DNA from: an uncultured Bacteroidales bacterium
GTDB lineage: Bacteria > Bacteroidota > Bacteroidia > Bacteroidales > Muribaculaceae
Assembly (NCBI GenBank): GCA_900554845.1
Contig: USIY01000057.1
Location: 1-10,979, forward strand
Reading direction: 5' to 3'
DNA: 10,979 nt
The notes under the pieces were generated by a model, which was given only the letters and a program-made list of their open reading frames with translations, did no database searches and was not told the DNA's origin. The translations under genes and the position numbers were made by a program. Shown piece by piece: positions 1 to 6,782 of the stretch. Numbering within the stretch: position 1 is the stretch's first letter; each line of letters opens with the position of its first letter.

Positions 1-101
1 GGGTCGCCAACAAATGGATTCCTGCCGAGGTAATGAAAAAAGACCGACAGCTTGTCGAAGCCGCCAGCCTTGATATTACGCCTGATTCTGGGATTTTATA
101 G
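1..101 (+). CDS. 3' end of an unidentified gene (partial)
   Basis: The third plus-strand frame is open from the window edge to a TAG stop at 99-101, giving a 32-residue C-terminal tail that contains WIPAEVMKKDRQLVEAAS. The other two plus frames hit stops within this stretch. A strong rho-independent terminator begins 7 bases after the stop, which is what makes the fragment believable as the end of a real gene. The tail is short, mixed charged and aliphatic, with no membrane segment or recognisable motif, and I cannot assign a family. It is the only plus-strand gene that looks intact here and is convergent with the minus-strand operon ending at 177. Confidence 0.55.
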   Translation, partial: VANKWIPAEVMKKDRQLVEAASLDITPDSGIL

Positions 102-107
102 GTTAAC

Positions 108-141
108 AAAAGAGGCCACTCACATACGAGGGGCCTCTTTT
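108..141. terminator. bidirectional rho-independent terminator between convergent genes
   Basis: The arm 108-117 (AAAAGAGGCC) pairs perfectly with 132-141 (GGCCTCTTTT). After one A/G mismatch, the stem continues with CTC (119-121) pairing with GAG (128-130) around a six-base ACATAC loop. On the plus strand the T-run continues to 144. On the minus strand the stem is followed by TTTTGTT, so it can also stop the operon arriving from the right. It lies 7 bases after the plus-strand stop (101) and about 35 bases after the minus-strand stop (177), the expected place for a shared terminator. Confidence 0.9.
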
Positions 142-176
142 TTTGTCTTGTCCTTTTCGGGAATTATATATGTCCC

Positions 177-548
177 TTATTCTCGGACATAATGCGGCAT
201 CTCTTCAGGAATAATCATTGATATCTCCACCATGCCTGCGATTTCACCCGAGGATTCTCGCCACGGCGTCTGATAAATCATCTTTCTAAGGCCATTCTTG
301 GATATAGTGTAGGAATTGCTTTCGCCTGTAGCGAGCATATGACGGATCTTATCTTGCGCATGTTCGGGATGGCATCCGAACAGATTGGTGCCGATCAGTG
401 ACTTCCCATTCTTGCAGAATGTGTCACGCGACTTTCTGTTCATATAGACTATAACGCCCTCTTTGTCACATACGGTGACAGCGCAATTCAAATCCTCGGC
501 CCATGGGAAGCCGCATTTCAATTCTTTTTCAATCATATCATTCTCCAT
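177..548 (-). CDS. small stand-alone PAS-domain protein
   Basis: A 123-residue soluble protein made almost entirely of one PAS fold (about residues 18-113). The N-terminal strands are NCAVTVCDKEGVIVYMN. Then comes a central NLFGCHPEHAQDKI segment (about 55-68), and the last strands are KMIYQTPW and IAGMVEISM. The Cys-His-Pro followed by an acidic/basic helix resembles the PAS_10/DUF438-type PAS group. There is no kinase, GGDEF, DNA-binding or transmembrane segment, so it would sense or bind a ligand and act on a partner; ligand and partner are unknown. Its start overlaps the end of the upstream transglutaminase-like gene by 11 bases, suggesting translational coupling. An alternative ATG at codon 5 (534-536) starts just after that gene's stop and is nearly as plausible. 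It is the last gene of the operon before the terminator. Confidence 0.85.
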   Translation of the reverse strand: MENDMIEKELKCGFPWAEDLNCAVTVCDKEGVIVYMNRKSRDTFCKNGKSLIGTNLFGCHPEHAQDKIRHMLATGESNSYTISKNGLRKMIYQTPWRESSGEIAGMVEISMIIPEEMPHYVRE

Positions 549-3195
549 CTATTTTCTTCAAAGTTCTGAGCAAACGCTCGCCTATACCTATCGTGTATCC
601 CTGTGATACGAAGACAATACGGTTGAACGTATCCGCGATTACAAAAACCGGTAGTTCCGAGGTGGAAAGATTCAACGAATCGCATATTTCTTTCAATATC
701 TTTCCGTCGGCATCAACTCCAATCGTTACATTCTCGGGCAAATCGGGATATGAATTCCTGTCGAATTCGGCCGAGTCATCACCCTCGAACAATATCAGCA
801 TTTTCTCACCTCCCCCCAAGGCTTTGGAGCGTTCGTCGAACTCCTTTCCAAGCAAGGATATGTCATTCAAGGTATGCACCGAGGGCTCGTGTCCGTTACG
901 GACGATACCAAGCACATAATAGCCGCGCCCCGTAGTGGAAAGGATACTCTTGTCGGAGTCCGTAGCGATATCGTGATATAAATTCTCGGAATTAAGATTG
1001 CCGATGACCGACACCGCCGAGTTTTCTTCACGCATTACCAACGGCAGCTCCGTAGTCTCATTCTTACGAACATCAAAGAACTTGACATCAGCGAGCACTC
1101 CCCCATCGGCAAGGCGCTGCCCCGTTATCAGCATATAATTGCCCGCGTCCACCTCTGCAGAGCTGCCGAACAAACCTGAAACTGTCCCTTCCTCAGGATA
1201 TTCCATCAGCTGGGGAATACCGTCAACGATCTTTGAAATCGTAAAATGGGTATAATACTTCGGATCTTTTAAATAGGCCTGAGGCTCAAAAGTCAACTTC
1301 AGTCTTCCTTTTGCCGCTTTTGAGATCCCGGCATCCGCACTCTCTTTTCTAAGCACGTCATGCCATTTCAAATTACGGTCGGCATATTGAGCCTGGCCCC
1401 GTACCAGATCCATTCGGGCAGGAATTCCCAGACTTCTGGCTACAGCCACAAAAAATATTTTTTTCGACACCTCGGCGGCTCGACCCATTCTTGCCACCGA
1501 CACAGGATCCATACGATGATTAAGTGGATTCCAGCGGGAATCCTCCTTTATATTCGCATTGATCCATTCCGCCAGATCATCAGGATTCTTGCGGAATTGG
1601 TCTCGCTTATGCGAAGGCACATATTCCCTCAACATCTGTTTATAAGCGGTGAGACGCTCATTCTCCACGCGAGGGTTCAGCACATATTCATATTGGAAAT
1701 CCATTGGAAAATCATTGTCAGGCACAAAGGCGTCCACATGCGACTTCAATACATCAACCGGTATATCCCTTCGGTCTTTTTCACTGATTTTTTCCAACAG
1801 ACAGAGCGCGATCTCACGTCGGTCCTGATTCATATTCTGCAGTGCCCGCGTCAATAATTTATGATTTCCCCGCGATTCGAGAAGCACTCTCTTCACTCGG
1901 GTCTCGTCAAGTCCGAGCAATCGCGCTGTTTCTTCAGCCGATTCCGGAGTGGCGAATGTAGACATATAGGCATTGCGTATAGAATCCTCCTGTGCAAAGC
2001 GTATTGCATTTTGACGTTTCTGCTCGTCGCTGGCATATGTCTCTATCGGACGTGCGGGGGGAGGAACGATGTCGAACTCTATTTCCCCACGATAAGAAGC
2101 GTCCTTGTCAAGCACGATTTCCAACGGCTCACTCTCGTCTCCTTTCAACATGCCGAGATTAAAGTTCATGCCGTCGCTTGCCCAAACTATCACGTCTCCT
2201 TTGCCGGTGGTCAGCGACGCGATGCCTCGTTCATCGGTCTTCCTTCTGGCCACAGGATAAAACTCCGCATAATTATAAATACCGAAGTTTACAGTCGCAT
2301 CCTTTACAGGATTGCCTTTCTTGTCCTTAACAATGACGGAGCCTTTCTTGACCGGGGCATAATTTGAGGTTACGTTTATGCTTGTGGTCAAATCGTTCTG
2401 TTGTATCTGCTCCTCCGGGCCGGCATACACACCGAAAACATTCGTATTCATCAGCATACCACGTGACGCCGGGGCATTGAACCACGCCAGATTCAACACC
2501 GGTTCCGGTTCACAGGCACCGATGAAATACCATTTGCCGTCCGCCCAGGCCTCCACCCAGGCGTGATTGTCGTCGGTATGCGCCCAACGTGGAGTATATA
2601 CTTGTCGGGCAGGTATTCCAACCGATCGAAGCGCGGCGACAGCAAAGGTGGATTCTTCGCCGCATCGTCCTATCGCCTGGCTTACTGCCGAAAGTGGCGA
2701 GGAAGTACGGGCATCCGACGGTTTGTAAGTAACCTTCTCGTGACACCAGTGGTTTACCTCAAGGATAGCGTCGGTCATGCTCAACCCCTTGACTCTATCC
2801 TTCAGCTCCTCATAAAATTGCGGACGGCTCATGTCAAGGGATTCATTATTGACTCTCAACGGCAGGACAAAATGCATGAACTCACGTTCTGGAACTTGCT
2901 TTCCCCAGGGCATTTCTCTTCGGGCACGCAATGAAGACCTTACATTCTCCAAATAGAACTCCGGACTATATCCCGCCATATCCGGATCGGACATATAGGC
3001 GTACAGGAATTCCATGGCCGCCTTCTCTTCAGACGTCAACGCAGGATCCTCCGCGATTTTCAAAACATTTCCGTTCTTCCCAAGACTGTTCCTTCTTGTT
3101 TCGAAAGCTGTGTCCGTGACAAAATCAGTCAGTGAATTTCCCGCATTGAGCGTTAAATGGGCCAACAACAGCAAATATACCAAGAATTGTTTCAT
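538..3195 (-). CDS. exported multidomain transglutaminase-like protein
   Basis: 885 residues. Residues 1-18 form a signal peptide (MKQFLVYLLLLAHLTLNA) without a lipobox Cys, so it is probably periplasmic or otherwise exported. A transglutaminase/papain-like core spans about 140-232: IGRCGEES gives the likely nucleophile Cys178, GIPAR is at 193-197, and NHAWVEAW gives His211. The third catalytic position, usually Asp, falls in GACEPEP (226-232), probably Glu229. An immunoglobulin-like or carboxypeptidase-regulatory-like beta domain follows (about 285-365). Residues about 500-615 look like a second transglutaminase fold (GRAAEVSKKIFF...RSLGIPAR) with no Cys at the nucleophile site. The C-terminus (about 795-885) is thioredoxin-like, ending LPVFVIADTFNRIVFVSQGY, but lacks a CxxC motif. 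The first domain may act as a protease or amidase, but the substrate is unknown. It begins 11 bases after cutC. Confidence 0.88.
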   Translation of the reverse strand: MKQFLVYLLLLAHLTLNAGNSLTDFVTDTAFETRRNSLGKNGNVLKIAEDPALTSEEKAAMEFLYAYMSDPDMAGYSPEFYLENVRSSLRARREMPWGKQVPEREFMHFVLPLRVNNESLDMSRPQFYEELKDRVKGLSMTDAILEVNHWCHEKVTYKPSDARTSSPLSAVSQAIGRCGEESTFAVAALRSVGIPARQVYTPRWAHTDDNHAWVEAWADGKWYFIGACEPEPVLNLAWFNAPASRGMLMNTNVFGVYAGPEEQIQQNDLTTSINVTSNYAPVKKGSVIVKDKKGNPVKDATVNFGIYNYAEFYPVARRKTDERGIASLTTGKGDVIVWASDGMNFNLGMLKGDESEPLEIVLDKDASYRGEIEFDIVPPPARPIETYASDEQKRQNAIRFAQEDSIRNAYMSTFATPESAEETARLLGLDETRVKRVLLESRGNHKLLTRALQNMNQDRREIALCLLEKISEKDRRDIPVDVLKSHVDAFVPDNDFPMDFQYEYVLNPRVENERLTAYKQMLREYVPSHKRDQFRKNPDDLAEWINANIKEDSRWNPLNHRMDPVSVARMGRAAEVSKKIFFVAVARSLGIPARMDLVRGQAQYADRNLKWHDVLRKESADAGISKAAKGRLKLTFEPQAYLKDPKYYTHFTISKIVDGIPQLMEYPEEGTVSGLFGSSAEVDAGNYMLITGQRLADGGVLADVKFFDVRKNETTELPLVMREENSAVSVIGNLNSENLYHDIATDSDKSILSTTGRGYYVLGIVRNGHEPSVHTLNDISLLGKEFDERSKALGGGEKMLILFEGDDSAEFDRNSYPDLPENVTIGVDADGKILKEICDSLNLSTSELPVFVIADTFNRIVFVSQGYTIGIGERLLRTLKKIDGE

Positions 3196-3206
3196 AAAAG
3201 ATGATG

Positions 3207-3953
3207 CTATCTGATATTGTCAATTATTTTCCGCAATTCGCGAATCTTTTTCACATCGGAGGTTTTACGCGAATACTCATCCTCCACATTGCCCATATTC
3301 ACATCCTTCCGACGATAGGACATACTGCTCTCCACTACTTTCGAGCAGGTTGCGTGAATCGCGCCGACGCCTGTCCTGCCGATTATTTCCTCCGCATTTC
3401 GTGGAGTCACACCACACCCCGCGATGATATTTATTCGGCCGTCGGCCTGAATGACAAGCTGACGCAGATTTTCAATGCCGTCGAGTGCATTTGGCTTAAA
3501 TCCTGAAGTAAGCACATTATGACATCCTAATTTTATAAGTGCCTCAAGAGCACTTTCAGGGTCTCTGCACATATCGAAAGCCCTATGGAATGTCACGTCA
3601 AGTCCTCCGGCTTCATCCAAAAGTTTCTCCATCGCCGCGATATCTATGTCTCCTTCCGGAGTCAAGGCTCCCACCACAATCCCGTCTACACCGCTAAGGC
3701 CTGCCATACATATGTCGCCAATCATTGACTCCACCTCAATATCCGAGTAACAGAAGTCTCCCCGTCGGGGACGCACCAATATGTTGACCGGTATATCCTT
3801 GTCCAATGCCATTGTCAACATTCCGTACGAGGGTGTCAGCCCTCCTTCGCCGAGCGCACAACATAATTCAATACGGTCCGCTCCGCCGGCTTTCGCAGCA
3901 ACGACACTGTCGATATCGCCGCAACATACCTCCAGCAATATTTTATCTTTCAT
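3207..3953 (-). CDS. cutC: CutC-family TIM-barrel protein
   Basis: 248 residues, the normal length for the CutC family. The N-terminal signature is clear: LEVC at 7-10, GGADRIELC at 23-31, then EGGLTPSYG. Further family landmarks are VRPRRGDFCY (60-69), TFHRAFD (121-127), LTSG (148-151) and the C-terminal barrel segment IIAGCGVTPRN (about 176-186). CutC was named for copper homeostasis in E. coli, but that role has been disputed and no enzymatic reaction is firmly established, so the symbol marks the family rather than a proven function. There is no signal peptide, so it is cytoplasmic. The start codon overlaps the fucosidase stop in an ATGA, which supports this start and indicates co-translation. 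Two vicinal cysteine pairs (10-11, 31-32) and ten cysteines in total are notable. Confidence 0.95.
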   Translation of the reverse strand: MKDKILLEVCCGDIDSVVAAKAGGADRIELCCALGEGGLTPSYGMLTMALDKDIPVNILVRPRRGDFCYSDIEVESMIGDICMAGLSGVDGIVVGALTPEGDIDIAAMEKLLDEAGGLDVTFHRAFDMCRDPESALEALIKLGCHNVLTSGFKPNALDGIENLRQLVIQADGRINIIAGCGVTPRNAEEIIGRTGVGAIHATCSKVVESSMSYRRKDVNMGNVEDEYSRKTSDVKKIRELRKIIDNIR

Positions 3954-5272
3954 TTCAATTCGAGCTCAACCACATAATCTATTTCGTCCGGGATTCTGTC
4001 CAAATGCAGTGTAATGCCTTCTTTGGTTTTACTGAATTTCACAGGAGACCTGTCTGCGAACGTCACGGCTTTTCTTACCTTAAGTTGCGCCGGCAAAAAT
4101 ATATCCTGAGCATCCGCCTCAGTAACATGAACAAAAAGCCTGTTACCTTTCACAGTGGCCGAGCCCCATTTCTGCGCTTTGAAAGGTCCCGCCTCTGTTC
4201 CATATATGGTCTCTCCATATACACGCATCCACTCTCCCATTTCTCTAAGCCGTTCGCGTGCCACCGCAGGCAATTCTCCATTCGGCTGCGGACCTATGTT
4301 CAGCAAAAGATTTGCTCCCATACCCGCGGCCTTGACCAGATACCTTATCAAAGTACGCGTGTCTTTGTAATTAGTGTCCACAATCTTATAGCCCCACATT
4401 CCGTTCATTGTGTTGCATGTTTCCAGAGGAAGACGGCTGATTTCCTGTCCAGACAGGCCTGCCGTGTTCTCACCCGGAAGGTCCCGTTCGAATATCTGAA
4501 TATCCTCGCCCGGATATGGCGTCTGATGATGGTTGTTGGCCACCAGACACCCTGGCTGTAATTGGTGTATCAGCGCATATTGCTCTTTTAATCCCCAGTC
4601 GAAGGGGGTCGTGTCTTCGTCATGATCCCACCATCCGTCAAACCAAATGGCTCGGATAGGCCCGTAGTTCGTCAACAGCTCTGTGAGTTGATTGTTCATG
4701 AACCGATAATATCCTTTCCAGTCATTGACCGTAGAATCACGGCCTGTGCCATGGCCCGTGCGCCCTTGAGGATAGTCAGTTCTCGTCCAGTCCAAGTGAG
4801 AATAGTAAAGATGCAGCTTTATATCTTTCCTATGGCATTCATCGGCCAATTCTTTCAACACATCACGCTTGAACGGTGTGGCGTCCACTATGTTGTAGTC
4901 ACTTTGATCCGTATCGAACATCGAAAATCCGTCATGATGCCGGCTGGTGAACGTTACATATCTCGCACCGGAATCTTTTATGGCGTTCACCCACTCCTCT
5001 GCGTCAAAATCCGCAGGATAGAATCCTCTGGCAGCCTTGGCATATTCGGATGCAAGAGGTCCGTAATTCAGATACCACTCCCCCTGTCCGAACATACTGT
5101 AAATGCCCCAATGTATGAATATCCCGAAACGGTCTGCGCTGAATTCTTTTCTTGACTGCAGCACATCGGCAGTAGGCTCGTAAACATAATTTCTGTCCGG
5201 TTCATCAACGTCGGCCAACAGGCTGACTCCTATTGATAAAACCATTGACAACACTATAATGATCTTTTTCAT
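3950..5272 (-). CDS. GH29 alpha-L-fucosidase, exported
   Basis: Glycoside hydrolase family 29; it hydrolyses terminal alpha-L-fucose from glycans with retention. With the start at 5272 it is 440 residues, beginning with a signal peptide (MKKIIIVLSMVLSIGVSLLA), so it is probably periplasmic. The frame extends to an upstream ATG at 5314, but that would put 14 polar residues before the signal peptide and overlap the upstream gene, so the internal Met is preferred. Family motifs in this numbering are RFGIFIHWG (48-56), TSRHHDGF (109-116), IWFDGWWD (209-216) with predicted nucleophile Asp212, and ETCNTMNGMWGY from Glu284, a candidate acid/base. GANLLLNIGPQPNGE follows from about 319. A small beta domain closes the protein. 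It has no lipobox. It lies 26 bases after the ROK kinase gene. Linkage specificity cannot be told from sequence alone. Confidence 0.93.
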   Translation of the reverse strand: MKKIIIVLSMVLSIGVSLLADVDEPDRNYVYEPTADVLQSRKEFSADRFGIFIHWGIYSMFGQGEWYLNYGPLASEYAKAARGFYPADFDAEEWVNAIKDSGARYVTFTSRHHDGFSMFDTDQSDYNIVDATPFKRDVLKELADECHRKDIKLHLYYSHLDWTRTDYPQGRTGHGTGRDSTVNDWKGYYRFMNNQLTELLTNYGPIRAIWFDGWWDHDEDTTPFDWGLKEQYALIHQLQPGCLVANNHHQTPYPGEDIQIFERDLPGENTAGLSGQEISRLPLETCNTMNGMWGYKIVDTNYKDTRTLIRYLVKAAGMGANLLLNIGPQPNGELPAVARERLREMGEWMRVYGETIYGTEAGPFKAQKWGSATVKGNRLFVHVTEADAQDIFLPAQLKVRKAVTFADRSPVKFSKTKEGITLHLDRIPDEIDYVVELELK

Positions 5273-5298
5273 AATATATCGAATCAACTGTTCAGTCT

Positions 5299-6306
5299 TT
5301 ATCTTTTCTGCCACGGCAGCGACGCAGCTCCCAGAATAGCGGCATCGGAACCGCGCAACGTGGAAAACAGAATTTTTGTGTCACGATACAGATAAAGCAT
5401 ATGTTCGTCCATTACCTCTTTGATATGCTCCGCATTCAATTCCCGGGGATCGGCCACCCCTCCGAAAAGAATTATGGCTTCCGGATCACTATAGGCGCAG
5501 AACTCAGCGAATGCCTTGCCAAGGGCCTCTTCAGTGAACCGAAACACGCTGGCCGCCAGCTTGTCGCCTTCCAGAAACGCATCTCCAATTTTCTTGGCTG
5601 TGAGTTGGTCGCCGGGGATCTCGCGTAGTTCGGAGGGGATATCTGAATCCTCCATCATCCGTCTTGCTGTCTCCACTACTCCTCCCGCCGAACAGCATGT
5701 CTCCAGACATCCGTAGCGACCGCAACCGCAATATCGGTCAGCGGCAAACGGGAACGTTACATGACCAAGCTCTCCGGCAAAGCCGTGAGCTCCATTCAGC
5801 ACTCGTCCGTCCACTACCATTCCGCTGCCGACTCCCGTTCCTAAAGTAATCTCAATAAAATTCTCCAACCCTCGGGCACTTCCGTAAATCATCTCGCCGA
5901 TAGCGGCAGCATTCGCGTCGTTGGATATCCATACCGGTAACCCCGTCAGAGTCTCAAGCATGTCGGCCAACGGCACAATACCCTTCCATGGCAATTCGGC
6001 GGGATTCTCTATGCATCGCGTTTTGTAATTAACGCATGGTGCGCCTATGCCGATCCCTTTTACTCTATTGTCCTCCGAATGGACATGTCCCGAAGTTCCG
6101 TCTACTTCTCCTACGCCCGTTTCCTCGATCAGTCTTACAATTTCTGTTCGCAGACGGGCCACAAAGTCATTGATATCGATGTAATCGCGAGTGGAAAACT
6201 TTCCTCGTCCCACAATCCCGCCTTCGCTGTCTACTACAGCCAACTGTGTATTTGTGCCGCCGATGTCTATACCAACGGTATATTTCAATTCAGGTTCGTT
6301 ATTCAT
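5299..6306 (-). CDS. ROK-family sugar kinase (glucokinase-like)
   Basis: 335 residues, typical of ROK kinases, which phosphorylate glucose, N-acetylmannosamine, N-acetylglucosamine, fructose or related sugars in the cytoplasm with ATP. The phosphate-binding motif GIDIGGTNTQLAVVD is at 12-26. The sugar-binding and catalytic segment ISNDANAAAIGE has catalytic Asp130, and LGTGVGSGMVVDG is at 155-167. The ROK zinc site is intact: GELGHV with His182, then CGCGRYGCLE with Cys193, Cys195 and Cys200. There is no N-terminal helix-turn-helix, so this is a kinase and not a ROK repressor. The C-terminal FGGV and the late GSDAAILGAA are also family features. It is the first gene of the five-gene operon, about 60 bases after a candidate promoter. 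With the next gene being a fucosidase, it may feed sugars from host or dietary glycans into metabolism. The exact sugar is undetermined. Confidence 0.93.
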   Translation of the reverse strand: MNNEPELKYTVGIDIGGTNTQLAVVDSEGGIVGRGKFSTRDYIDINDFVARLRTEIVRLIEETGVGEVDGTSGHVHSEDNRVKGIGIGAPCVNYKTRCIENPAELPWKGIVPLADMLETLTGLPVWISNDANAAAIGEMIYGSARGLENFIEITLGTGVGSGMVVDGRVLNGAHGFAGELGHVTFPFAADRYCGCGRYGCLETCCSAGGVVETARRMMEDSDIPSELREIPGDQLTAKKIGDAFLEGDKLAASVFRFTEEALGKAFAEFCAYSDPEAIILFGGVADPRELNAEHIKEVMDEHMLYLYRDTKILFSTLRGSDAAILGAASLPWQKR

Positions 6307-6372
6307 GATATTAATGTCAAGCTGAAACTATATGATATTAGGCATTTTCCATAACACAGACAGCCTTCATCC

Positions 6373-6381
6373 GCAAATTTA
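6373..6381 (-). promoter_or_regulatory. candidate Bacteroidetes -7 box for the ROK-fucosidase operon
   Basis: Read on the minus strand, 6381-6373 is TAAATTTGC, an exact match to the Bacteroidetes housekeeping -7 consensus TAnnTTTG. It would start transcription near 6367, leaving a leader of about 60 bases before the ROK start codon. The -33 region, near 6400-6404, reads only TCTGG on the minus strand, a weak match to TTTG/TTG. The box sits in the only sizeable gap upstream of the left block, which supports it. Assignment rests on motif and position only. Confidence 0.5.
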
Positions 6382-6469
6382 CAAAAAATTCATTTAATTC
6401 CAGATATCTGTCTCTATATTTAAGCAGTTTGGACAATGTTTTTCCACATTTCGACTTATTACATCATTT

Positions 6470-6766
6470 TGGCAGTGTGTATTATTTTCACGCTGCGACT
6501 TTCATTATGTGCCTTCTATTATCTCCGACTCATTGGGTCTGTCGGTTTATAACGGAGGCATCGACGCAAGCAACAGCATTTATTCACATTATATAGGAAC
6601 TTGCGGCTAAAAACAATGTCGCTTTTCTTGACTATCACTCAAAGGGTCTATTCTTGGATCATCAGGAATACTCAAGGATTACAGTCACCTGTGGGACAAA
6701 GGCGCGCTGCTGTATTCTTCAATTTTTGTCCGTGACCTCAAAGACGTTCTGCAAAAGCGCAATTAG
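6470..6766 (+). pseudogene. decayed SGNH/GDSL-type hydrolase relic
   Basis: No open frame spans this stretch, but plus-strand pieces read in order like an SGNH-type hydrolase. Frame 2 from 6479 gives VLFSRCDFHYVP, reminiscent of a block-I G-x-S-R-x-x-HY-P region with the Gly-Ser lost. It continues as IISDSLGLSVYNGGIDAS and NSIYSHYIGT up to 6601. The reading then moves to frame 0 (6600-6671): LAAKNNVAFLDYHSKG, then LFLDHQEY. It returns to frame 2 from 6674 as KDYSHLWDKGALLYSSIFV then RDLKDVLQKRN and a TAG stop at 6764-6766. DYSHL followed by GA-L-YS fits the catalytic D-x-x-H block. Intact relatives are about 300 residues or more, so the N-terminus and most of the middle are missing. The relic runs opposite to every neighbouring intact gene. 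The family match is by eye and the call could be wrong. Confidence 0.6.
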
Positions 6767-6782
6767 TGGACGACTGTTGAAA

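Larger units (their letters stand above)
6307..6782. other. 476-base gap between the two minus-strand operons
   Basis: This is the only stretch over 300 bases without an intact gene. It contains the candidate promoter for the left block (about 6373-6404) and the decayed plus-strand hydrolase relic (about 6470-6766). Nothing convincing is seen at 6307-6372 beyond a leader, and 6405-6469 is AT-rich with no clear feature. I found no obvious hairpin plus T-run terminating the right block after 6783 on the minus strand. Confidence 0.7.

Noticed and set aside
1360..2367. Two plus-strand open frames of 165 and 168 codons
   Set aside because: Both are antisense to the transglutaminase-like gene, whose frame is intact and carries motifs throughout; the translations look like shadows.
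3806..4561. 251-codon plus-strand open frame overlapping cutC and the fucosidase gene
   Set aside because: It lies antisense to two well-supported genes with clear family motifs, and its translation has no recognisable domain and a shadow-like composition.
5273..5314. Upstream ATG at 5314 as the fucosidase start
   Set aside because: It would place 14 polar residues before a clear signal peptide and overlap the kinase gene's stop; the Met at 5272 gives a normal signal peptide.
6305..6340. Nine-base direct repeat ATGATATTA at 6305-6313 and 6332-6340
   Set aside because: It is short and AT-rich, and one copy overlaps the ROK start codon, so an operator role is not supported.
6436..6552. Short plus-strand frame starting MFFHISTYYIILAVCIIF, resembling a membrane anchor
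   Set aside because: It could be the N-terminus of the decayed hydrolase, but a hydrophobic stretch in AT-rich DNA is easily chance, and it reads in a different frame from the block that overlaps it.
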